Made by a program: the position numbers and the translations under genes. The notes under the pieces were generated by a model. The model made no database searches. It saw only the letters and a list, made by a program, of their open reading frames with translations, and was not told the DNA's origin. A DNA stretch of 64,000 nucleotides from DATKFM01 sp963851215 (GTDB lineage Bacteria > Pseudomonadota > Alphaproteobacteria > Dongiales > Dongiaceae). Location of the stretch: contig CAWKOG010000021.1 of assembly GCA_963851215.1 (NCBI GenBank), forward strand, positions 1 through 64,000, read 5' to 3'. Of the stretch, positions 49,618-58,922 are shown piece after piece; within the stretch, counting starts at the first letter, position 1, and each line of letters begins with the position of its first letter.

Positions 49618-50163
49618 TTATTTCGAGTCCTTTGCGCCGGCTGCTGAGAGTCGCTTCAGGTCCAGCACTCCCTTGGCGCCCCAACCGCGTTCGCCTAGCG
49701 GCACTTCGGGGCGAAATCCTTCATATAGCTTGAATGCACGCGTCGCTAGATCTGCCTCCGGCAGCGACTTCGCGAGTTCAGCCATTGCCACGCGCACGTC
49801 GGGCAGCTTGTCGCCGAACGCCTTCTCCAAGTAGCGCTCGACACTCTCCGGCTTGGCTGGCTTTTCCTTCTCCAATGCGCGCAGGCCGTCTGGTGTCTGT
49901 ATGACAGGCACGGCGCGGCCCATCAGCTCGACAGCGATCTTTTCGCCTTCATCCAATTCGCTGCGCTGCTTCTTCAGCGACTTCGGCGCCGGTTGGAAGA
50001 TGCCGAGCGATCGGCCCTTTGCCTGCGCGCTAAGCCCGGCGACGGCGCGGCCAAGCGTCAGCGCTTCGTTCCAATCGAAGCCGAGCCGGTGGGCGACGAC
50101 CGCGGCCCATAGGGTGAGGACTGGGGCGCGATTGACGAGAATATGATGGTCCGAACTAGGCAT
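49618..50163 (-). CDS. Conserved protein of unknown function
   Basis: 181 residues, no signal peptide or membrane segment. The N-terminus HHILVNRAPVLTLWAAVVAH and GFDWNEALTLGRAVAGLSAQ, and the C-terminus FRPEVPLGERGWGAKGVLDL, match from memory a conserved soluble protein of Rhizobiales and Actinobacteria annotated only as hypothetical. It appears complete. No functional neighbour. Confidence 0.8.
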   Translation of the reverse strand: MPSSDHHILVNRAPVLTLWAAVVAHRLGFDWNEALTLGRAVAGLSAQAKGRSLGIFQPAPKSLKKQRSELDEGEKIAVELMGRAVPVIQTPDGLRALEKEKPAKPESVERYLEKAFGDKLPDVRVAMAELAKSLPEADLATRAFKLYEGFRPEVPLGERGWGAKGVLDLKRLSAAGAKDSK

Positions 50164-50263
50164 CTCGGCAGCTTAGCCGATTCGAAACCAGAAGGAAGGT
50201 CGCACTCCGAGTTCAACTGGCAGGCTCTAGATCGTGAACTGATAGTCCACGTGTCCGAACTCT

Positions 50264-50419
50264 TCACTGGCCCACTTGCCGAAGGCGCAAGAACGTGACG
50301 ATAGCGCAAACCATCGCTAGCGTCAGAGTTAGTGCGTTCAATTCATAGATCGCGAGAATGATTGCGCACACCAATAGACAGTGGAATACGATGAACGATA
50401 TCCTCGAAACGCCGTTCAT
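50264..50419 (-). CDS. Small two-helix membrane protein, unknown
   Basis: 51 residues: MNGVSRISFIVFHCLLVCAI then LAIYELNALTLTLAMVCAIV, two hydrophobic helices separated by a short turn, ending in basic RLRQVGQ. AAGGA lies 7 nt before the ATG. No family recognised. Confidence 0.4.
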   Translation of the reverse strand: MNGVSRISFIVFHCLLVCAIILAIYELNALTLTLAMVCAIVTFLRLRQVGQ

Positions 50420-50641
50420 TGCTGCGTCCTTCACGTGAGCATCTGGAAAGTCCGCATCCGCCTCGATTGCGAAACCAAACGAAGTCCTGCGGCACCGTGC
50501 CAGACCGCGATACCATGTGAACGGCATTGACCACAGTGACGGTTGTCACGCACACCAGAAGATAACCGTGCAAGATGCGACACTATTCCATGGTCTGGAG
50601 CACTGTTGCACAGGTACTGCTTGCCTACGCGACGACCGGCC

Positions 50642-50860
50642 TCAGCGCCGGTGTTTCACCCTAGGCCGGCCGCACGTCCGGTGGTCGGGCTTCTTCGCGC
50701 CAGCCCATACCATCGGCGGGCAGAAGTACCCGCAAATCTTGGCCAACACCTCCGGAGCCTCGGCGAGGCTGCAGGTAATGATCGGCAGCCCGAAGACCTG
50801 CCGCGGGATGCCGTCGAACGGCGTGTGCCAGCCGACGGATGGCAGAATGTGCACTTCCAT
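50642..50860 (-). CDS. Small protein, unknown
   Basis: 72 residues starting MEVHILPSVGWHTPFDGIPR. AGGAG lies 8 nt before the ATG. Contains several Cys (ITCSLAEAP, KICGYFCPPMVW) and a basic tail. No family recognised; codon use is plausible. Confidence 0.4.
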   Translation of the reverse strand: MEVHILPSVGWHTPFDGIPRQVFGLPIITCSLAEAPEVLAKICGYFCPPMVWAGAKKPDHRTCGRPRVKHRR

Positions 50861-50993
50861 TGGGGTAACTCCTATCGTCGTTGCGTACGCCGACAGATTA
50901 CCTGATCCCCAAATTCTGCTGCCACTCGCCGGATTTCTATTACTTGAATTTTACCGAAGAACCGGCCGGTATCTTCTAAATTATTGATTTTAT

Positions 50994-51042
50994 TGGCGAC
51001 CCCACGGGGATTCGAACCCCGGTTTGCGCCGTGAGAGGGCGT
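50994..51042 (-). pseudogene. 3' half of a tRNA-Glu (CTC)
   Basis: Read on the minus strand: anticodon loop CTCTCAC with anticodon CTC (51035-51033), a 4-5 bp stem (CGCC/GGCG), a 5-bp T arm CGGGG-TTCGAAT-CCCCG, the 3' acceptor strand TGGGGTC, discriminator G and encoded CCA. The expected D arm and 5' acceptor are absent directly upstream, so only the 3' half is present. tRNA 3' halves are typical integration-site remnants. Confidence 0.7.
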
Positions 51043-51128
51043 TTTTGCCGTACACCCGCGTTCAAATCTTTGTCGGAAACCGTTTTGTGCCGCCGATGCG
51101 GTGGTGACGTGCGTTTTGCAACCCCAAT

Positions 51129-51145
51129 TGAAACCCCGTGGGGTC
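51129..51145 (+). other. Inverted partial copy of the tRNA-Glu 3' end
   Basis: ttgaaaccccgtggggtc on the plus strand repeats the tRNA's T-arm/acceptor sequence CCCCGTGGGGTC in the opposite orientation, about 85 bp from the tRNA half. Read on the minus strand, GACCCCA here could pair with the tRNA's TGGGGTC, so a tRNA interrupted by about 76 nt is the alternative reading. Confidence 0.5.
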
Positions 51146-51183
51146 AAGCGGCATGCGGAGAACTCATTAATTATTGAAACAAA

Positions 51184-51260
51184 TGGTCGGAGCGACTGGA
51201 TTTGAACCAGCGACCCCCAGACCCCCAGTCTGATGCGCTACCAGGCTGCGCTACGCTCCG
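51184..51260 (-). tRNA. tRNA-Pro (GGG)
   Basis: 77 nt with all arms: acceptor CGGAGCG/CGCTCCG, D arm GCGC/GCGC with AGCCTGGTA loop, anticodon stem TCAGA/TCTGG with loop CTGGGGG (anticodon GGG), T arm GCTGG-TTCAAAT-CCAGT, discriminator A and encoded CCA. Decodes CCC and probably CCU. Confidence 0.96.
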
Positions 51261-51403
51261 ACCGTGTTGCTCAGGGGTGGGCGGCTTTTATAGCGGCCCG
51301 CCCCGCGGGGGGCAATGGAATGAACCCGCCAGGGGACGGTTTGCTCCCGCTCGATTTGCCGCGCCCGTATCCAGCGACCGTGTGACCGTTACCGACCGCC
51401 AAC

Positions 51404-51429
51404 GAAAAGGGCGGGTTTGAAACCCGCCC
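51404..51429 (-). terminator. Rho-independent terminator of the merR-side operon
   Basis: On the minus strand gggcgggttt pairs with aaacccgccc and is followed by TTTTCG, about 30 bp after the merR stop. Confidence 0.8.
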
Positions 51430-51458
51430 CTACGAAATGCCGGATCTGCGCCCTACAG

Positions 51459-51986
51459 CTACCGGGCGATGGCCCCACGGAGCTTGTCGCGCAGGCCTTC
51501 CAGCTCCGTCAGCAGGGCCCGGAGCCGGTCGCGGGTGGCGCCGTCGCCGCCGGTGAACAGGTCGGGCTGCGGCTGGCGGCCCTTGGCGGTGCGGGGCGCC
51601 GGCTTCTCGGCGGGCGCTTCCACCCGCTCCTCGGCCGCCGATTCCTCGGCCAGGCCGGCCTGCGCCAGGCGGCCCTTCAGGGCGCCGTCGCGCATCAGCT
51701 TCTGCACGCCTTTGATGGTGTAGCCTTCGCTGTAGAGCAGCTCGCGGATCACCTTGAGCAGCGCCACGTCCTCCGGCCGGTAGTAGCGCCGGCCGCCGCC
51801 GCGCTTCAGCGGACGGATCTGGCTGAAGCGGGTTTCCCAGAAGCGCAGCACATGCTGGGGCACGTCCAGTTCCTGCGCCACCTCGCTGATGGTGCGGAAC
51901 GCGGTCGAAGACTTCTCCAACCGCCTTTGGGCGGGAGCCGTCGGGGCTTGGGCGGCGCGGGAGCGCGGCCGCGGGGCAGTGCTCAC
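51459..51986 (-). CDS. MerR-family transcriptional regulator
   Basis: 175 residues. After a Pro/Ala-rich N-terminus, the winged-helix MerR domain spans about 28-97 (FRTISEVAQELDVPQHVLRF, GGGRRYYRPEDVALLKVI). The C-terminal half is charged and ends in a coiled helix (RDRLRALLTELEGLRDKLRG) that could mediate dimerisation; no metal-binding Cys is visible. The start overlaps the ihfA stop by 4 nt (ATGA). Its place next to ihfA at the end of the plsX-fabH operon is conserved in alphaproteobacteria; its target is generally uncharacterised. Confidence 0.93.
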   Translation of the reverse strand: MSTAPRPRSRAAQAPTAPAQRRLEKSSTAFRTISEVAQELDVPQHVLRFWETRFSQIRPLKRGGGRRYYRPEDVALLKVIRELLYSEGYTIKGVQKLMRDGALKGRLAQAGLAEESAAEERVEAPAEKPAPRTAKGRQPQPDLFTGGDGATRDRLRALLTELEGLRDKLRGAIAR

Positions 51987-52294
51987 GAAGCGCCTCCCTC
52001 GGCGGGCTTGTTGACCCGGTCCTTCAGCACATGGGATGCGCGGAAAACCAAGACCTTGCGGGGATTTATCGGCACTTCCTCACCGGTCTTGGGGTTGCGG
52101 CCGACCCGCTTGCCCTTGGAGCGCACGAAGAACGATCCGAAGGAGGAGATCTTCACATTCTCTCCCTTGGTCAAGGCCTCGGCGATTTCCTTCAGCACCA
52201 GTTCGACCAGATCCGCGGACTCGTTCCGCGACAGGCCGACTTCCTGGTAGACCGCCTCCGCCAGCTGCGCCCGGGTCACCGTATTCGATGTCAT
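51983..52294 (-). CDS. ihfA: Integration host factor alpha subunit
   Basis: 103 residues, full length for the DNABII family. Helical dimer body (TRAQLAEAVYQEVGLSRNES), then the minor-groove arm with the intercalating Pro (GRNPKTGEEVPINPRKVL). IHF bends DNA sharply as a heterodimer with IhfB and serves recombination, replication and transcription; it could also assist the tyrosine recombinase in this window. Lies between fabH and merR on the same strand. Confidence 0.96.
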   Translation of the reverse strand: MTSNTVTRAQLAEAVYQEVGLSRNESADLVELVLKEIAEALTKGENVKISSFGSFFVRSKGKRVGRNPKTGEEVPINPRKVLVFRASHVLKDRVNKPAEGGAS

Positions 52295-52418
52295 TTTCCG
52301 CCCCGTTCCCCTTTATTCGCATGGGTTGTGGGCGAACGCTACAGCGAGATAAGAAATCAGTCAATTACAAAGGGATGAGTGAACTCTTTGAAGTGCTGTC
52401 ACGATCTTAACACTTCCG

Positions 52419-53398
52419 TCACCAGCGAATCAGGGCGGAGCCCCAGGTGAAACCGCCGCCCATGCCCTCCAACAGGACCAGCTGACCCTTCTGGATCCGG
52501 CCGTCGCCGGCGGCTTCCGCCATGGCCAGCGGGATGGAGGCGGCCGAGGTATTGGCATGGCGCTCGATGGTCACGACCACGCGCTCCGCCGGCAGGTGCA
52601 GCTTCTCGGCCATGGCATCGATGATCCGCCGGTTGGCCTGGTGCGGCACCAGCCAGTCCACGTCGGTGCCCTTGACGTTGTTGGCGGTCAGGGCGGCGTC
52701 CACGGCCTGCGGCCAGCTTCACGACGGCATGGCGGAACACTTCCTTGCCGGCCATGCGCAGCAGGCCGCTGGTGCGGCTGGTGGACGGCCCGCCATCGAC
52801 ATAGAGCAGGTCGTGATACTGGCCGTCCGAGAACAGATGGGTGGACAGGATGCCGCGGTCGGCCGAGGTGCCCTGCCCTTCGCCCGCGCGCAGCACCACA
52901 GCGCCGGCGCCGTCGCCGAACAGCACGCAGGTGCCGCGGTCGTTCCAGTCGAGGATGCGCGAGAAGGTCTCGGCGCCGATCACCAGCACGGTGTTCGCCT
53001 GGCCGCAGCGCAGGAAATTGTCGGCCGTCGCCAGCGCATAGACGAAGCCGGAGCAGACCGCCTGAATATCGAACGCAGCCCCGCGATGGATGCCGAGATT
53101 GTTCTGCACCACGGTCGCGGTGGCGGGAAATGTCTCGTCGGGCGTGGCGGTGGCCAGCACGATCAGGTCGACGGCGCTGGCGGAGATGCCGGCCTGGGTC
53201 AGCGCCGCGTCGGCCGCCTTCGTGGCGAGATCGGAAGTCAGCTCGCCATCGGCCGCGATATGGCGCTGGCCGATGCCGGTGCGCTGGCGGATCCACTCGT
53301 CGGATGTGTCGATGCGCTGCGCCAGCTCGGCATTGGTCAGCACCTTGCGCCGGCAGATAGCTGCCGCAGCCGGCGACGATCGAGCGCCGGACGCTCAA
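52419..53398 (-). CDS. fabH: 3-oxoacyl-ACP synthase III (FabH), two frameshifts
   Basis: Full family length (about 325 residues) if two single-base insertions are removed, one near 53345 (after SYLPA, before KVLTNAELAQRID) and one near 52710 (after AVVKLA). The Cys of the catalytic triad is in AVCSGF, and the later frame carries His (VPHQANRRI) and Asn (ERHANTSAASIP). It condenses acetyl-CoA with malonyl-ACP to start fatty-acid synthesis. The start overlaps the plsX stop by 4 nt. Because this gene is normally essential and everything else is intact, sequencing errors are the likelier cause. Confidence 0.93.
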
Positions 53399-54450
53399 GC
53401 GCCGGCTGCCTGAGCCGCGGGGGCTGCGGGCGCCGTAGCCGCGAGATGCGCGAAGTCGTCCTTGATCTTCTCGATCGCACCGTTGACCGCCATGTCCATG
53501 GCGACGGCGATCGCATTGGCGAAGCCGAAGGCGTCGGTGCCGCCATGGCTCTTCACCACGATGCCGTTGAGGCCGACCAGGATGGCGCCGTTGTAGCGGC
53601 GGGGATCGACGCGGGAGCGCAGGCCATTCAGCGCCGGCCGCGCCAGCAGATAGCCGAGCTTGGCCAGCAGCGAACTGCGGAAGGTTTGGCGCAGGAACTC
53701 GCTGTAGAGCTTCGCCGTGCCTTCGATCGATTTCAGCGAGATGTTGCCGGTGAAACCGTCGGTGACGATCACATCCACTGTGCCTTTGGCAATGTCGTCG
53801 CCTTCGACGAAGCCCTGGAATTCGCCGGGCAGGTTGGTAGCGCGGAGAATGGTTGCGGCTTCGCGCAGGGCCTCATGGCCCTTCATCTCCTCGGAGCCGA
53901 CATTGAGCAGGCCCATGGTCGGCCGCAGCACGCCCAGCACAGTGCGCGCAAACACATTGCCCATGACCGCGAACTGCACGAGGTTGTCGGCGTCGCATTC
54001 CACATTCGCGCCGAGATCGAGCATCACGCTTTCGCCGCGGATGGTCGGGAAGAACGACGCGATCGCCGGCCGGTCGATGCCCGGCAAGGTTTTCAGCACG
54101 AACTTGGCGATGGCCATCAGCGCGCCGGTGTTGCCGGCCGAGACGACGCCGGCGGCGAGTCCGTCGCGCACGGAGTCGAGCGCCAATCGCATGCTGGAAC
54201 CGCGTCCGGCGCGCAACGCCACCGACGGCTTGTCGTCGGACTTCACCATCTGGTCGGTGTGATGCACCGTGGTGACGCGCGCCAGCTTTGGATACTTCGC
54301 CAGCAGCGGGCCCAGGCGCGCCTCATCGCCGAAGACATGGAACGTGATCCTCGGAAATCGCTTGCGCGCCAGGTGTGCGCCTTTGATCACCATGCCCGGC
54401 GCGTTGTCGCCGCCCATGGCGTCCAGTGCGATGGCAACGGTTTCAACCAC
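53395..54450 (-). CDS. plsX: Phosphate acyltransferase PlsX
   Basis: 351 residues, complete. N-terminal VAIALDAMGGDNAPGMVIKG is diagnostic, with DNLVQFAVMGNVFARTVLG and VIVTDGFTGNISLKSIEGTA further on. It converts acyl-ACP to acyl-phosphate for glycerol-3-phosphate acylation in phospholipid synthesis. The C-terminus carries an Ala/Pro-rich tail. Sits between rpmF and fabH in the usual order. Confidence 0.97.
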   Translation of the reverse strand: MVETVAIALDAMGGDNAPGMVIKGAHLARKRFPRITFHVFGDEARLGPLLAKYPKLARVTTVHHTDQMVKSDDKPSVALRAGRGSSMRLALDSVRDGLAAGVVSAGNTGALMAIAKFVLKTLPGIDRPAIASFFPTIRGESVMLDLGANVECDADNLVQFAVMGNVFARTVLGVLRPTMGLLNVGSEEMKGHEALREAATILRATNLPGEFQGFVEGDDIAKGTVDVIVTDGFTGNISLKSIEGTAKLYSEFLRQTFRSSLLAKLGYLLARPALNGLRSRVDPRRYNGAILVGLNGIVVKSHGGTDAFGFANAIAVAMDMAVNGAIEKIKDDFAHLAATAPAAPAAQAAGA

Positions 54451-54479
54451 GATGGAATCCGTTGCGGCTGCTGATGTCG

Positions 54480-54659
54480 TCAGGCGCTCGCGTCGGCGAC
54501 CTGGCGGCCGTCATAATGCCCGCAGGAGCCGCAGACATGGTGAGGCCGCTTCATCTCGCCGCAGTTCTGGCACTCGACATAGGTCGACGACTTCAGCGCG
54601 TGATGGGACCGCCGCATGTTGCGGCGCGACTTGGAGACTTTCTTCTTCGGAACTGCCAT
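54480..54659 (-). CDS. rpmF: 50S ribosomal protein L32
   Basis: 59 residues: MAVPKKKVSKSRRNMRRSHH at the N-terminus and a zinc ribbon with CQNCG and CGSCG. Start ATG at 54659; stop 29 bp before plsX. Normal length and conserved neighbourhood. Confidence 0.97.
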   Translation of the reverse strand: MAVPKKKVSKSRRNMRRSHHALKSSTYVECQNCGEMKRPHHVCGSCGHYDGRQVADASA

Positions 54660-54749
54660 GGATCAATCTCTCACTTGCGGGGCGCCGGCCCGTGCCGGAA
54701 CCCGATTACTAAACAAGGTCAAAGCTTTCAGCAAGACTACCGCCAACTC

Positions 54750-55312
54750 TCATAAAGCCTTATGCGCTAGGCTTTCTTGGCGTTCCCTTGCCAGGAACTC
54801 AAGGGCCGCGAACGGCCCCTTGCGCCCGTCATCATCTCTGCCGCTGCCCACCGCCGCATTCGGCCTGCCGGCGATCGCGGATAGGGATCGAGCGCAACCG
54901 CGAACTGCTGCACGACCGCCTCGCCGAGGTCGATGCGGCCATCGACGATCTCGTCCGGCGATTCGGCATCGTCCAGCGCCACCACGATCTCGCCGGCATC
55001 GGCCGCGCCGCCGGGCGCGAAACTCGCCGTGAAATCCTGCTCCAGATGCGCCACAACCGGCTCCAGCGTCACTACGCAGGCCTGCGTCACATCGGCAACG
55101 AAGCGGCCGCGCATCTGCACCGTGCCGCCGCGGCCGCGCTTGAGCTGCAGCACTGCGGACAACCGCTCCAGCCCGAGAAGCCCGAACCGCTCGGCCAGCT
55201 TGGCACGCTCCGAAGCGTTGGCTGCGATCTCCCGGGTCGTCTCCTGGACGCCGATCTGGTCCGCTGAGATCTGCCTGGAAAATTCCGCTGCCGGCGAGTC
55301 CTGCCCGTTCAT
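54750..55312 (-). CDS. yceD: YceD/DUF177 family protein, frameshifted near its C-terminus
   Basis: N-terminal frame from MNGQDSPAAEFSRQI through VTQACVVTLEPVVAHLEQDF and VQQFAVALDPYPRSPAG; the family C-terminus (GRKGPFAALEFLARERQESL) lies in another frame after a slip near 54875 and ends at 54750. DUF177 proteins are encoded next to rpmF and in bacteria and plastids are linked to 23S rRNA accumulation. The start overlaps the chaperone gene's stop by 4 nt. Confidence 0.88.
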
Positions 55313-56001
55313 CCTCGGCCCCGCTTTCCGCCCGAACCTGGCAACCGGCTGCCTGCCCCACGAAATGCCGACCGGGTCAGAACCCGGCTGTCAGCTCGGC
55401 TTTCACAGGGCGCCGGAAAATAGTCGCTGGCCCCTGTCCCGGTCAATGGCGGGCGGGCGGCGGGACGCCATCGGCCGGCGGCTGCCGGAAGCATCAGATT
55501 CCCCCTCAACAGGTCTGAAAAATCACATTTTTTCAATACATTAAAGCAGTTTCTTACATAAACTTCGACGGCCGCCAGAGTTTCAGCGGAAGGCTGAGCT
55601 GTCCCATAGAGATTGCGGCGCAGCGCGTTCGACAAATCCCCGCCGTCGGCCAGGCCGGCGTCATAGGCGGCAATCCGGCCGTAAAATGCCTCGCCCATTC
55701 TCTTGACCCGCTTGCCCACGCCCAAATCGCCCGCCCCCATCTCGCGCAGGCTGGCGTCCAGGTCATCGAAGATCGTCTCGGCCAGGTCGCGCGCGAGCTC
55801 GACCCCGGCCGGATCCGCTTTCAGCCGCTGCATCACCAGGAACGCGTGCAGCGCTATCAGTTCGAAGCGTCCATCCAGCGTGTCGGGCACGCCAAGCGCG
55901 GTGTAGAAGGCGGGCTGCCGCGACTGCGTGACGATGGCCTGATGAAGCTGCATCGCGGCTTCATTGGAACGCCGCCGCCTGAACAGTTGCAGAATGGACA
56001 A
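55309..56001 (-). CDS. Ubiquinol-cytochrome c chaperone family protein (CBP3-like)
   Basis: About 230 residues from a TTG start at 56001 (SILQLFRRRR), preferred because GGGAGGAAGAGG lies directly upstream; longer in-frame upstream reading has no such site. Core motifs: ALGVPDTLDGRFELIALHAF, DDLDASLREMGAGDLGVGKR, MGEAFYGRIAAYDAGL. The last about 50 residues are atypical and Arg-rich, and may reflect a slip after LLRGNLMLP. Relatives assist cytochrome bc1 assembly. Divergent from bamE. Confidence 0.88.
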   Translation of the reverse strand: MSILQLFRRRRSNEAAMQLHQAIVTQSRQPAFYTALGVPDTLDGRFELIALHAFLVMQRLKADPAGVELARDLAETIFDDLDASLREMGAGDLGVGKRVKRMGEAFYGRIAAYDAGLADGGDLSNALRRNLYGTAQPSAETLAAVEVYVRNCFNVLKKCDFSDLLRGNLMLPAAAGRWRPAARPPLTGTGASDYFPAPCESRADSRVLTRSAFRGAGSRLPGSGGKRGRG

Positions 56002-56124
56002 CCTCTTCCTCCCCGCGGGCCACATTGACAGGGGCACAATTCCGGTGGAAACCTGCGCCGCCATCGGCTCCGTTCCGGAGCCATACTGTCAATTCGCGAA
56101 CCTTCTCGTTCGAAACCAGGATCG

Positions 56125-56616
56125 ATGCAAGCACAGATGCGGAAAGTCACCAAGTTGCGCGCGCTGCTGCCGCTCACCGCGGCGGCCACCATCCTTGCGG
56201 CCTGTTCGCCGGCGATCGATCAGCGCGGCAATCTGCCGGATACCGACAACGTCCTGGCGATCCAGCCGGGCCAGTCGACGAAGGACGAGGTTATCCAACT
56301 GCTGGGAACCCCCTCCACCATCGCGACCTTCAGCGATCGAACCTGGTACTACATCAGCAAGCGGACGGAGACAGTGGCGTTCTTCACGCCAGATGTGGTC
56401 GATCAGCAGGTCCTGATCGTGAGGTTCGACGAGGGCGAGGTGGTCCAGCAGGTGGCTCTGCTCGGCATGGATGATACGATTGAAGTCGATATGGTCGATC
56501 GCGAGACGCCGACTTACGGCCAGCGCATGACCATCCTGCAGCAGCTGCTCGGCAACGTCGGCCGCTTCACGAAGGGCGAGGCAGTCCTGCGCCGTAACGC
56601 TCGGCATTCGCGCTGA
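56125..56616 (+). CDS. bamE: Outer-membrane assembly lipoprotein BamE (SmpA/OmlA)
   Basis: 163 residues (or 159 from Met5). Lipobox ILAAC with Cys27 shows a lipoprotein signal. The BamE fold follows: IQPGQSTKDEVIQLLGTPST, WYYISKRTETVAFF, VVDQQVLIVRFDEGEVVQQV. It is the small lipoprotein of the BAM complex at the inner leaflet of the outer membrane. It has its own strong terminator 8 bp after the stop. Confidence 0.95.
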   Translation: MQAQMRKVTKLRALLPLTAAATILAACSPAIDQRGNLPDTDNVLAIQPGQSTKDEVIQLLGTPSTIATFSDRTWYYISKRTETVAFFTPDVVDQQVLIVRFDEGEVVQQVALLGMDDTIEVDMVDRETPTYGQRMTILQQLLGNVGRFTKGEAVLRRNARHSR

Positions 56617-56623
56617 GGAAAAG

Positions 56624-56656
56624 ACAAACCCTGCGCCGGTGCTGCGCAGGGTTTGT
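56624..56656. terminator. Bidirectional rho-independent terminator between bamE and hppA
   Basis: A perfect 13-bp stem acaaaccctgcgc / gcgcagggtttgt with a 7-nt loop, in the convergent gap; it can serve both genes. Confidence 0.85.
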
Positions 56657-56673
56657 TCGTTGAGCGGGACCGC

Positions 56674-58764
56674 TTACGACGCCAGCGACGCCAGCACCGC
56701 AAGGAGCAGGATCGCCACGATGTTGGTGATCTTGATCATCGGGTTCACGGCCGGGCCCGCTGTATCCTTGTAGGGATCGCCGACGGTATCGCCGGTCACC
56801 GCGGCCTTGTGGGCGTCGGAGCCCTTGCCGCCGTGATGGCCGTCTTCGATGTACTTCTTCGCATTGTCCCAGGCGCCGCCGCCCGAGGTCATCTGGATGG
56901 CGACGAACAGGCCGGTGACGATAGTGCCGAGGAGCATCGCGCCGACGGCGACGAAGGCCTGCGCCTGACCGGCGATGGCGGCGATCACGACGTAGAGCAC
57001 GATCGGCGCCAGCACCGGCAGCAGCGAGGGGATGATCATCTCCTTGATCGCCGCCTTGGTCAGCAGGTCGACGGCGCGGCTGTAGTCGGGCTTGCCCGTG
57101 CCTTCCATGATGCCGGCGATCTCCTTGAACTGGCGCCGGACCTCGACGACCACCGAACCGGCCGCGCGGCCAACCGCCTGCATGCCCATCGCCCCGAACA
57201 TGAACGGCAGCGCGCCGCCGATGAACAGGCCGATCACCACGAACGGATCCTGCAGGCGGAACTCGATCGTGAGGTTCGGGAAGTAGTGCTTCAGATCCTC
57301 AGTATAGGCCGCGAACAGCACCAGCGCCGCCAGGCCGGCCGAACCGATGGCGTAGCCCTTGGTCACCGCCTTGGTGGTGTTGCCGACGGCGTCGAGCGCG
57401 TCGGTGGTCTTGCGCACTTCCTTCGGCAGTTCCGCCATCTCGGCGATGCCGCCGGCATTGTCGGTCACCGGACCATAGGCGTCGAGCGCCACCACCATGC
57501 CGGCGAGCGCCAGCATCGTCGTCGCGGCGAGGCCGATGCCGAACAGGCCGGCCAGCGCATGGGCCGCGATGATGCCGGCGCAGATCACCAGCACCGGCAG
57601 GCCGCAGGCTTCCATCGACACCGCGAGGCCCTGGATGATGTTGGTCGCGTGGCCGGTGGTCGAGGCCTGGGCCACGCTGCGCACCGGACGGTAGGCCGTC
57701 GAGGTGTAGTACTCGGTGATCCACACCAAAAGGCCGGTCACGATCAAGCCGACCACCGCGCAGAGGAACATGTCCCAGCCGGTGATGGCGAGAGCACCCG
57801 CCGTGTACACCGTTGTCAAAGCCGATGAGCGAGCCGATCACACGGCAATGAACACGCCGGAAATCACGCCCGCCGCGATCAGGCCCTTGTAGAGCGCGCC
57901 CATGATGTTGTTGCTGGCGCCAAGCTTCACGAAGAAGGTGCCGGCGATCGAGCCGACGATGCAGACCGCGCCGATTACCAGCGGCAGGAGCATCATGGTT
58001 TCCTGCTGCACCAGATCGACAAAGAAGATCTGCGCCAGCAGCATGGTGGCCACGATGGTCACCGCGTAGGTCTCGAACAGGTCGGCGGCCATTCCGGCGC
58101 AATCGCCGACATTGTCGCCGACGTTATCGGCAATGACGGCGGGATTGCGCGGATCATCCTCGGGGATGCCGGCTTCGATCTTGCCGACGAGATCGGCGCC
58201 CACATCCGCGCCCTTGGTGAAGATGCCGCCGCCGAGACGGGCGAAGATGGAGATCAGCGAGGCGCCGAAGCTGAGGGCGACGAGCGCCTCCAGGATCGAC
58301 CGGGTCTCATACGCCGCGTTGCGCAGGATGAAGTAGTACGTCGCGACGCCGAGGAGGCCCAAGCCCACCACCAGGAAACCGGTAATGGCGCCGGACTGGA
58401 AGGCGATGGCGAGCGCCGGTTTCAAGCCCTGCCGGGCCGCTTCGGCGGTGCGCACATTGGCGCGCACGCTGACGTTCATGCCGATATAGCCGGCCGCGCC
58501 CGACAAGATGGCGCCGATCAGGTAGCCGATCATCACATGCAGACCGAGCGTGACCCACAGAATGACCGCGATCACGATGCCGACAAGACCGATGGTCGCG
58601 TATTGGCGGTTGAGGTAGGCGCGCGCGCCCTCCTGGATGGCAGCGGCGATCTGCCGCATGCGGTCAGTGCCCGTGGGCGCCGCCATGACAGTGCGCGTCG
58701 TGATGATTCCGTAAAGCAGCGCCAGCGCGCCGCAGACGATGACCAGCCAGTGCCAAATAGTCAC
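56674..58764 (-). CDS. hppA: Membrane-bound H+-translocating pyrophosphatase, frameshifted
   Basis: About 695 residues in two frames joined near 57810-57835, where one base and then two bases seem missing (around the codons for IGSLIGFDNGVHG). Substrate and metal motifs are intact: GADVGADLVGKIEAGIPEDD, DNVGDNVGDCAGMAADLFE, DAYGPVTDNAGGIAEM and DTVGDPYKDTAGPAVNP. Lys in GNTTKAVTKG marks the potassium-independent class. About 15-16 membrane helices. It couples PPi hydrolysis to proton export. The slip interrupts a conserved membrane helix, so it is either a recent null mutation or a sequencing error. Confidence 0.94.
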
Positions 58765-58922
58765 GTTCGTACCCCGTCTTGTCGAGAAAAGGACGTTGTT
58801 GGTGGCGGCGAAATTTGAGCTTCAGACCCGCGGCCGTCCCCTGTGCCGCAGTGCGAAATCGGCGCGGAAAATGCCAGATGCACCGCGATGGCGCAATGGA
58901 TTCGGCTGGAACCTCGACTCGG

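Noticed and set aside
50517..50987. 156-codon plus-strand open frame
   Set aside because: It overlaps two small minus-strand genes with better ribosome-binding sites and shows no recognisable family.
52522..54474. 650-codon plus-strand open frame
   Set aside because: Antisense to fabH and plsX, both firmly identified.
56653..57828. 391-codon His/Arg/Asp-rich plus-strand frame
   Set aside because: Antisense to hppA, whose pyrophosphatase motifs are present.
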